Assembly (NCBI RefSeq): GCF_004664715.2
Contig: NC_051066.1
Location: 85,728,736 to 85,792,735, forward strand
From: Peromyscus leucopus
Taxonomy: Eukaryota; Chordata; Mammalia; Rodentia; Cricetidae
Direction of reading: 5' to 3'
DNA length: 64,000 nucleotides
The notes under the pieces are model-generated. The model was not told the origin of the DNA and searched no databases. It saw only the letters and a list, made by a program, of their open reading frames with translations. The position numbers and the translations under genes were made by a program. Shown here in pieces: positions 57,118-64,000 of this stretch. Position 1 is the stretch's first letter; every line of letters begins with the position of its first letter.

Positions 57118-58255
57118 CCTTGGCCACAGACCCAGATGGCCCAGACATTGCCCTGTGCAGCAGCCTGGGCCCAGACAACACCATAGACTTGTGGGGCAGC
57201 ACAGGCCACCCAAATAAGCATGGTCCCAGTGGCAAAATGGACCTCAGACACCAACAGGTTGTGGCCTAGACCCCAGGCCTCTGTGTGGCCTTTGTGTTAC
57301 CATGAGCCATAGACATCAACACAGGCCTCACCTCTGTTAGGCCCAAGGACTCAGACATCTTTCCTGGTAACAGCCTGTGCCTGGATGTCACCACAGTCAC
57401 AGGCAGCAGCACAGGCCACTCAGATTGTCATGGCCCTCATGGCAACATCATCCTTGGACACCGACATAGTTCCAGGTGGCAGCCCAGACCCCTGGTATCA
57501 GCATGGCCTTTGATGGTGTCAGGAGCCATGTACATCAGCAAAGACCCTGGTTGCAGCAGGGTCACAGACCCAAACATGTCCCTCAGCAGTAGCCCTTGTC
57601 CAGACAACACTCTGGCCCCAGGTAACAGTGCAGGCTGCCCAGATTTAACATGGTCCCAACAGAAGCATAGCCCTTGGACACCAACATTGCCACAGGGTGT
57701 GGCCTAGATCCCAATCGTCCATGTAGCCTTTGGTGGCACCATGGGCCACAGATATCAAATCAGACCCTGGCTGTGGTAAGGCCATAGACACAGACATGAC
57801 TCTCAGAAGCATCCCTGGCCCAAAAATCACCATGGCACCTTGAGACAGTGCAGGCTACTTGTATCTTTATGGCCCCAGCTGCAGCATGACCTTGAGATAC
57901 TCACATGGTTTCACATGATAGCCTAGAACCTGGGCATTTACATGTCTTTCCATGGTATCAGGAATCATGGATATCAGCCCAGATCCTAGCTACAACAGGG
58001 CCACAGACCCAGATATGGCCCCAGACCAGGACATCACCATAGCCCTGGGTGGCAGCACAGGCCATTCAGATTACCATGGCCCCAGGGGCAGAGTAGACAT
58101 CAAATACCAACATGGACTCTGGTGTCTGACCAGACCCCAGTCATCAGCATGGCCTTAAATGGTTACTGAAGACAGGGACAACACAGTCCCTGACTGCTAT
58201 AGGGTCATGGACCTAGACCTGGCCCCTGGCAACACTCTGGCAGGTCACCCATGAG
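57118..58255. repeat. Imperfect tandem array, period about 220 bp
   Basis: The phrase 'gg(c/t)cacagaccca(g)a' and near variants recur at about 57120, 57340, 57562, 57780, 58000 and 58203. Within each unit come 'acatggcccc', 'ggcagcacaggccac', 'catggccc', 'gacaccaacat' and 'tggcctttggtggt'-like blocks in the same order, giving about five units. It is richer in GC than its surroundings. Frames at 57510-57707 and 57952-58158 arise from repeat composition. The left end of the window has a shorter, more degenerate relative (2330-2895). Confidence 0.8.
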
Positions 58256-58640
58256 GAGTCACATTCAGTAGAGGCAAGTCCAAGCCCTTTCCCTAGCCTC
58301 AAGGCTGCTCGAGTTATCCTATCATAGGTAGTGGGTTCCAAAAAGCCTGCTCATTCACCAGGGATGGATTTAGATCCTACCACCAGGGGGGCCTCCCAAG
58401 CAGATCAAGCTACACAACTGTCTTGCCATGGAGAGGGCCCAGCCCAGTCCCATGCAGACTCCACAGCCATTAATCCAGCTTTCATGAATTCCTACTAGTT
58501 TGGTTTGATCATCTCTGCAGGTTTCCCCATCATGATGTTTTTATCCCAGTCTATCTTCATTTTCTCCAGGCCTACTTGCCTATGCCTCCTTGATTTATGA
58601 ACTACATTTCCCAAGCTGTCTTTCTGGGTTCAAGCTGAAG
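58256..58640 (-). mobile_element. LINE-1 3' UTR-like sequence, antisense
   Basis: 'ggtagtgggttccaaaaagcc', 'accagggatggatttagatcc', 'cagatcaagctacacaactg' and 'gagagggcccagcccagtcc' are reversed L1 3' UTR phrases (compare the 'cttgatctgtttgggagg' area at 55872). The array at 57118-58255 is directly attached on its 3' side. Confidence 0.65.
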
Positions 58641-58885
58641 TCAAAATCAAGCTTCTGCTTTTACCATGGGAGGTTTTTGTCTTTCGTAAACTTACATTAG
58701 GATGCCTACATTATAGTTTGACAGGTGTACCTCTCTAGTCAGATTCTTCACCTGACACTGTCCCCAGAGTGGGTTGCACCCTTCAGCAAGTGCTCAGACA
58801 GACACTTGTTGCCAGAAGCAACTTTGCTCCATCTCACTGGGTCAGTAAAATTAAATGAGAATACTTGAAAAAAGAGCTTTTTCAG
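58641..58885. other. Nothing recognised
   Basis: No repeat or gene assigned. Confidence 0.4.
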
Positions 58886-58903
58886 AAAGATCTTTTCCCC
58901 CCG

Positions 58904-58940
<37 letters not shown>

Positions 58941-58946
58941 TCTTTT
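58886..58946 (+). mobile_element. Tiny poly(A) insertion flanked by 11-bp repeats
   Basis: 'aaagatctttt' at 58886-58896 recurs at 58936-58946. Between them are 12 bp ('ccccccgatatt') and about 30 A residues, the form expected of an extremely 5'-truncated retroposon. Confidence 0.65.
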
Positions 58947-59319
58947 TCAAATAGCTTCTTTCATAGCTGTGGATGCTGCATAGCCCCACCTACTGAGTCA
59001 GGGCTCTTGGCAAGGTGGGTGGTTCCCACACGGCTTCTGCCACAGCTCCACCCTTGAGGAAAGTGCTTGGCAACTGTAGAGACCCCTTTATCCCTGGAAC
59101 GCAATCAAACTCGTAGGTGCTTGCTCCCTAGCCCTCCACTAATTGCTGTCTGATTGCTGGTTACAAGTGGAGATAAAACGCTATCAGCAAGGATTTGCAA
59201 TGGCCCAGGTGATGTTTTTCTATGCTGGGGCAGTTATGAGTGACTCTTCCATTCTGATAGATGTTTCTTCCAGGTGAATTTAATTTTTACCCTTAGAGAA
59301 AGAGAAAAAAAATCTAAGA
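58947..59319. other. Nothing recognised
   Basis: Moderate-GC sequence that may belong to the retroviral remnant beginning beyond it; no frame supports this. Confidence 0.35.
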
Positions 59320-59466
59320 AGAAAAGACCTGAAAAGTTTTCAGTTTTTTAGAGAAAAATTAATAAGTTTATTTTCCCCTTCAGGACCTTTTTACTCTCAT
59401 CCCAAGACTTCTGTTCCCTTAAATCAGCTTCATGATCAAATGAAAACTGACTTTGATTGTATGGTA

Positions 59467-59830
59467 TTATAATAGTGTCTGCAGGCTGAGTAGAGGCTTT
59501 GTTTCATTTATATCCACCTCAGGGAAAATTCCCCTCTGTGTCCTTGATTCTAAGCTGTCTCGAATTAATGCCCACAAGCCAAAAACTTCTACAGGAATCT
59601 TTTCTGGCCTGTTTTCCTCATAGAATTTTTTCATTTCTGCTCCTATTCTCTTCCAATATTCTATGTTCAGAGTCCCATAATCATAGAACCAAGGACACAG
59701 TTCCTCTATAAATTCCAAAAATCTCCATACTTGTTATAATTCTACCTTAACCCCTCTATTTTTCAATTTTCCTACAAGTGAGTCTTCCAAGATTTGCTTA
59801 CAATTTTTGTGCCCTATTTCAATTCTAAGA
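59467..59830 (-). pseudogene. Endogenous retrovirus gag fragment (class II, betaretrovirus-like)
   Basis: On the minus strand an 83-codon open frame (59467-59718) has the look of the matrix-domain region of IAP/MMTV-like Gag: a 'CPWF' motif near its start, then an acidic-aromatic spacing, a Lys-rich helix and a 'FGLWALI' segment. Gag-like text also precedes it up to about 59830 but is separated by an in-frame stop (TAA at about 59728-59730). No protease, pol or env is seen downstream. It is a decayed piece of an old insertion with no coding capacity for a virus. Confidence 0.7.
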
Positions 59831-60480
59831 AAATTGTACTCTAAATTCCTTCTTACCCAATATTTCTATATTCTACCTTACCCTATATTCCTATATTCTA
59901 CCTTATATATTTCCTTATTTTTTGTAGATAGATATTAAGAGAGAGAGAAAGAAATCTAGAGATAGAGAGAGATTTGCTGCAGCCTCATTTTTCACTTTGG
60001 CATTTCTTTCAGCCACTTTACTTTCACTCCTGAGAATAAAATACCATCATCTTTATTCTTCATCCATTGTTAGGTATGCCCCATTTCACTGGTGATGCCC
60101 CTTCTTTGCCTTCACCAAGTCCACTGTCCCTGTTCCACCTGTGGGAGAACCTGCTACCACTTTTTCCCCAGGGTACTCTTGAGAAATGAGGGATAAGGGA
60201 TATCAGGTAGAGAGATAGAGGGGGAGAGAAACAGATAGAAACACAGAATATCCTTGAGAAGGACTGGATCAATATCCACTGGCCACTCCTATATCTTCTA
60301 AAGGGCCTTTTAAAGGAATGCCAAGGGGTAGATTAAAAGATCTCCTGCTAGCACAGCCAAGTGAAGACCCTTCCAATCACCTGGTAACCATGCATGTGGT
60401 CGAGCAATCCTCTAAAAAAGCAAGCTCAGATCTCACTAGGAAATCTGTGTGGGCTTCCACATCTGAACTCAACTAAAGGA
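59831..60480 (-). mobile_element. Possible leader/LTR region of the same endogenous retrovirus
   Basis: Lies on the 5' side of the gag remnant. It includes purine-rich 'gagagagaaag' stretches on the plus strand (59938-59970, 60200-60245) and moderate-GC sequence. Position suggests leader and LTR, but I could not place LTR ends or a primer site. Confidence 0.35.
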
Positions 60481-61249
60481 TGCACTAAGCACAAAGTGAC
60501 CCCCAGTCTTCTTCTGAATCAAAGGAAGAAAAAGTTGATATAAGCTCTTCAGTCATAAGGAAAATGGCAGTGTGCCAATATTGATCTGGCTGCTGCTTCC
60601 ATATGTACATAACAAATAACTTCTGCTGAGACAGATATAACATCTTGATATATAATTTTATAATGTAAAACATTTAAATCTAGGAGAACAGCATCAATTC
60701 TTCCATAGAAACCATTATAACACATTTTAAATTTAACAGCTTTGCTAAACATAACAGCATTGTTCAGTAAACATGATACTCAATAAGCATTCATTTAATG
60801 TATACAATGGTATTGCTCCACATATACAATTCCATCTTCCTTCCCTGATTTCCATTTTCTATTTACTTTTTTATCATTTTTAAGAGAGAGAGAAAGTATA
60901 TTTCTGTAAAGAACAGAGGAAAATATTAGGTATCACTCATTCCTTCCAATTTGTTTGAGACAGGGTTCTTAACTCATGACCACTGAATATACTGCTATAT
61001 CTGGCCCTAGCTTCTCAAGATCCCCTTGTTCTCAACTCCCATTTTGCCACAGAAATGTTGCCAGTATACATATATTCTGTAATGTGAATTCTTCATGGTT
61101 GAGTAGAAACTACTTTAGTCCTTAAACCCTCTACACATCTCTATATAGATCCCCTCTATAGTGAGGTCTCAATAAGCCATTGCCACTATGCTGTGAAACA
61201 GATGTCTAGAACTTAATTCACGTAAAATAATTATATGCTTACTAAATGT
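60481..61249. other. Mostly unrecognised; possible old SINE
   Basis: Around 60930-61080, 'gtttgagacagggttcttaac' and 'tatatctggccctagcttctc' look like a heavily diverged reversed B4/RSINE. The rest is unassigned. Confidence 0.35.
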
Positions 61250-61590
61250 GTCCTTATTTTCTTTCTACTCTAGCCCTAAAAAAACACTATTGTATTCTCT
61301 GCTTCTGAGGTTCTGCTTGTTTTAAATTACACACTTATGTAGAAACTATACAACATTTATTCTTTAATGACAGAATGTCCTGAACATTCATCCACATTGC
61401 CACAAATAACAGCATTGTGTTATTAACACAATATTAATAATAATTCATAGTAATATATGTATGTGTGTGCATACACATGTGCACATGAACATGCATATAT
61501 GTATATACCATATATATTTATGATACAGACATATAATTTTCTCTATTAGTTCATCTGTCCCTCAGCACTTCATTAAATAATATATAATAA
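61250..61590 (-). mobile_element. Ancient LINE-1 fragment, antisense
   Basis: 'gaacattcatccacattgcc', 'aaataacagcattgtgttatt', a 'tatgtgtgtgcatacac' spacer and 'tattagttcatctgtccc' follow the order of reversed L1 ORF2 C-terminal/3' sequence. Confidence 0.55.
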
Positions 61591-63250
61591 AAATACATAT
61601 AAGACCATGGGAATTCAGCATTCCTTGATAAATAGATTAGTTTTATTTTTAAGTTATGTTAAACCTTTCGTCATTTTTAGGTGCTATATTACTGTATACT
61701 GTCAACAGCTTTATAAAAGAGTTCTGTTTTTCCACACCGAAGGCAACATATTTTATTTTTGTTTAAACTTTTTTCTTGCATTTTACAATTTTAACTTGAA
61801 CCTAGTATTGAAAATGGGGAATTGCTGAAAAATGTCTTGAATTCAGGATCCCCAAGGACTTGGACCCATTTAATGTACAGAACAGGAAAGTTTCCAAAGC
61901 ACACATGACTTTGTGTATATAAGCCACACTGAGATGAAATTCTTGCCAACATTCAACACAGCAGAAATCACATTATTACAATGTGGCATAGTTTCAGATT
62001 CAAGCAGCATTTAGAGGGAGCATTAACAACTTGGTAAGAGCTGGTTGACGAAGTAATTCCTGTAGTGTAAGTACATACCAAAGTGATTGTTGTACTGTCA
62101 TATTTCATCACAAATAATCATTTAAAGTTTTTTCTGCATTAGAAGCACAGTTTTTATCACTAGGAATTTTCAGAGAATCCTGTATCTGCATTTTTCATTG
62201 TCCTATTTTCCAAAAACATCATATAAGTTTACCTATCCATAAAGCATTTGAGACTTCTGGAAATTTTAAGTAGTTTTATATGTTCACATAAATAAACTCT
62301 TTATGTAACATAACAAGTTACAAGACTTTCTGTTGAAAAAGCATGCTGCTGAAAGACCACTTACTTTACTCTAAAATTAGCTTATCATCTTAGAACATTT
62401 TAAATATTTGTTTTCTACAGACAATAGAGTAGAGAATCAGGTAAAAAGAATGGGAAGGAGATGAGATTGCTAGAGGTTTAATTAATAATAGTTCACTGCA
62501 AATTCTTCAATTCAATATAAGTTATATGAAAATGACATTTTATATAAGGAAAGAAGGAAGGAGAAAAAAGAGAGGCAGGAAAAGTTTCTTTCACTTATCA
62601 ATTATTCAGAATAGCATATGAAATCTCACCATTTAGAAATGAAAGCCAGTCAATATAGGACAATAAGTAATATTCTCTTGGCCTATGAATATATGATTTT
62701 TCACAGATACACTCTAATGGATAAGTCAGAAATCAAGGAAAGACAAAATATTGGAAATATGTCTTAGGCACCTGGTTTCACAATTAATTTGATGAACATT
62801 TTTTCTTATATTTTTTAGTAAACTTGGTTTCATTCTGTATGTTCATAGTCAATGGTAGATTTGTGAATGAGAATTTTCTGTTTATGTTGGAAATATGTCA
62901 ATAGATTTTCATTTTGGAATTATGAGGGCCAAGTAAATGGGCTGTAGCTTTATCTCTATATTCATTGAAGAAAATTATTTCTGATTCCATTCAGAAAGAG
63001 CAGATTAAATCTTGGAAAATACAAATAAAATATATGCTACTAATATTCATAAACAATATACTCATATCCATACCTATAAATATTATCTTTTGGATATGCA
63101 AAGATTTTAACCCATCATTCTACATTTAGAATCCTTTTCTGATTATAAAATATGCACAAATACAAGAAAGATTTATTTAAAATTTGAGTTGGATATAATG
63201 CTAAGAATTCAATTTGAATATTTTCTGCTTACTTGACCCTAAACATTAAG
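61591..63250. other. AT-rich region upstream of the last receptor
   Basis: No gene or repeat assigned. Should include the upstream intron of the receptor at 63322. Confidence 0.45.
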
Positions 63251-63268
63251 TTATTGTTTCTATTTCAG
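63251..63268 (+). promoter_or_regulatory. Splice acceptor before the last receptor
   Basis: 'ttattgtttctatttcag' ends at 63268; the exon would have 53 bp of 5' UTR before the ATG at 63322. Confidence 0.65.
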
Positions 63269-63321
63269 GAATTCTTAGTTAGGCTCTGTCTCTCTCAACC
63301 CATTGGAGCACAGTGTACTAA

Positions 63322-64000
63322 ATGGAAGAAGCAAACCAGTCTGTTGTGTCTGAGTTTATTTTTCTGGGACTTTGTACTTCAAAAGAAATACAGATCTTCC
63401 TCTTGCTGCCATTTGCCTCCCTCTACCTGATGACTGTGATAGGCAACCTCTTTGTTGTAATATTAATCATCACTGATCATCATCTCCATTCTCCCATGTA
63501 CTTTCTGTTAGCTAACCTCTCATTTATTGACTTCTGCCTTTCTTCAGTTACTACCCCCAAACTGACCACAGACCTCATAAAAGAAAATAAAACCATTTCC
63601 TTTGGGGGCTGCATGAGCCAGATCCTCTGTGTGCATTTCTTTGGAGGGGGTGAGATGGTACTTCTTGTAACAATGGCCTATGACCGATATGTGGCCATCT
63701 GCAGGCCACTCCACTACACCAGCATCATGGACAGACAGAAGTGCATCTGGCTTGTTTTAATATCATGGATCATTGGATTTGTGCATGCCATGAGTCAGCT
63801 GATCCTGATTTTGGAACTACCTTTCTGTGGACCTAGAGTGGTAGACAGTTTTTTCTGTGATATTCCTTTGGTCATGAAATTAGCCTGCACAGATACTGAT
63901 TCTCTGGGAATCGTGATAAATGCTGACAGTGGTGTTTTAGCAACAACTTGTTTCATTCTCTTGCTGATATCTTACACTTACATTCTGTTAACTGTTCAGC
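63322..64000 (+). CDS. Olfactory receptor, family 4 (OR4), partial (cut by window end)
   Basis: An open OR frame of 226 codons that reaches the window edge without a stop. It begins MEEANQSVVSEF with a glycosylation site at N5, GN at 41-42, PMYFLL at 58-63, C97, MAYDRYVAIC at 118-127, loop cysteines at 169, 179 and 189, and SY at 217-218; the window ends just after TM5. About 85 codons (third loop, TM6, TM7, tail) should lie beyond. It is closest to the minus-strand receptor at 21665-22576, sharing SFIDFCLSSVTTPK, HFFGGGEMVLLV and INADSGVLA. Nothing disabling is seen in the visible part. Whether it is intact depends on sequence past 64000. Confidence 0.93.
   Translation, partial: MEEANQSVVSEFIFLGLCTSKEIQIFLLLPFASLYLMTVIGNLFVVILIITDHHLHSPMYFLLANLSFIDFCLSSVTTPKLTTDLIKENKTISFGGCMSQILCVHFFGGGEMVLLVTMAYDRYVAICRPLHYTSIMDRQKCIWLVLISWIIGFVHAMSQLILILELPFCGPRVVDSFFCDIPLVMKLACTDTDSLGIVINADSGVLATTCFILLLISYTYILLTVQ

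Overview
The window is mammalian nuclear DNA from a rodent, most likely a cricetid (deer-mouse, vole or hamster group). It has intronless olfactory-receptor coding exons separated by several kb, B1, B2, ID and B4-type SINEs, rodent LINE-1, an URR1-like hAT element and rodent class II LTR elements. The B1 copies carry the 'gaaaggcgcaaagctacacag'-type segment that I associate with cricetid B1. No bacterial or organellar feature is present, and I saw no tRNA or rRNA gene.

The genes belong to one olfactory receptor cluster, family 4 (OR4, class II). Two closely related intact 312-codon receptors lie on + at 8661-9599 and 36205-37143. A 303-codon receptor of a second subgroup is on - at 21665-22576. 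A receptor pseudogene with three small deletions is on + at 44381-45312. A further receptor, related to the minus-strand one, starts at 63322 and runs off the window end. Each coding exon has a plausible splice acceptor 18-100 bp before its ATG, as expected for OR genes whose 5' UTR is made by upstream non-coding exons. These exons were not identified with confidence.

The rest is mobile DNA and AT-rich sequence. 10.27-13.49 kb is an old minus-strand L1 3' end interrupted by two B1s. 13.49-20.33 kb is a cluster of class II LTR elements in both orientations, with tRNA-Lys-type primer sites and two solo LTRs bearing exact 6-bp target duplications. 26.3-29.25 kb holds old L1 3' ends, one split by an LTR. 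31.0-31.4 kb is a B2 split by a hAT transposon. 45.5-48.3 kb is a 5'-inverted (twin-primed) L1. 49.7-56.2 kb is a full-length but broken L1 inserted into an older antisense L1. 57.1-58.25 kb is an imperfect array of roughly 220-bp units. 59.3-60.5 kb contains a decayed endogenous betaretrovirus-like gag fragment.

Functionally, the intact receptors would each be candidates for monoallelic expression in olfactory neurons, signalling through Golf. I found no evidence of a new biological system. The most informative signals are the mosaic (gene-conversion-like) identity of the two 312-codon receptors, the recombinant LTR/primer-site structure near 15.2-15.7 kb, the twin-primed L1, and several small insertions whose mechanism can be read from their flanks. 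Repeat family names come from recognition by eye and boundaries are approximate unless a target duplication is quoted.
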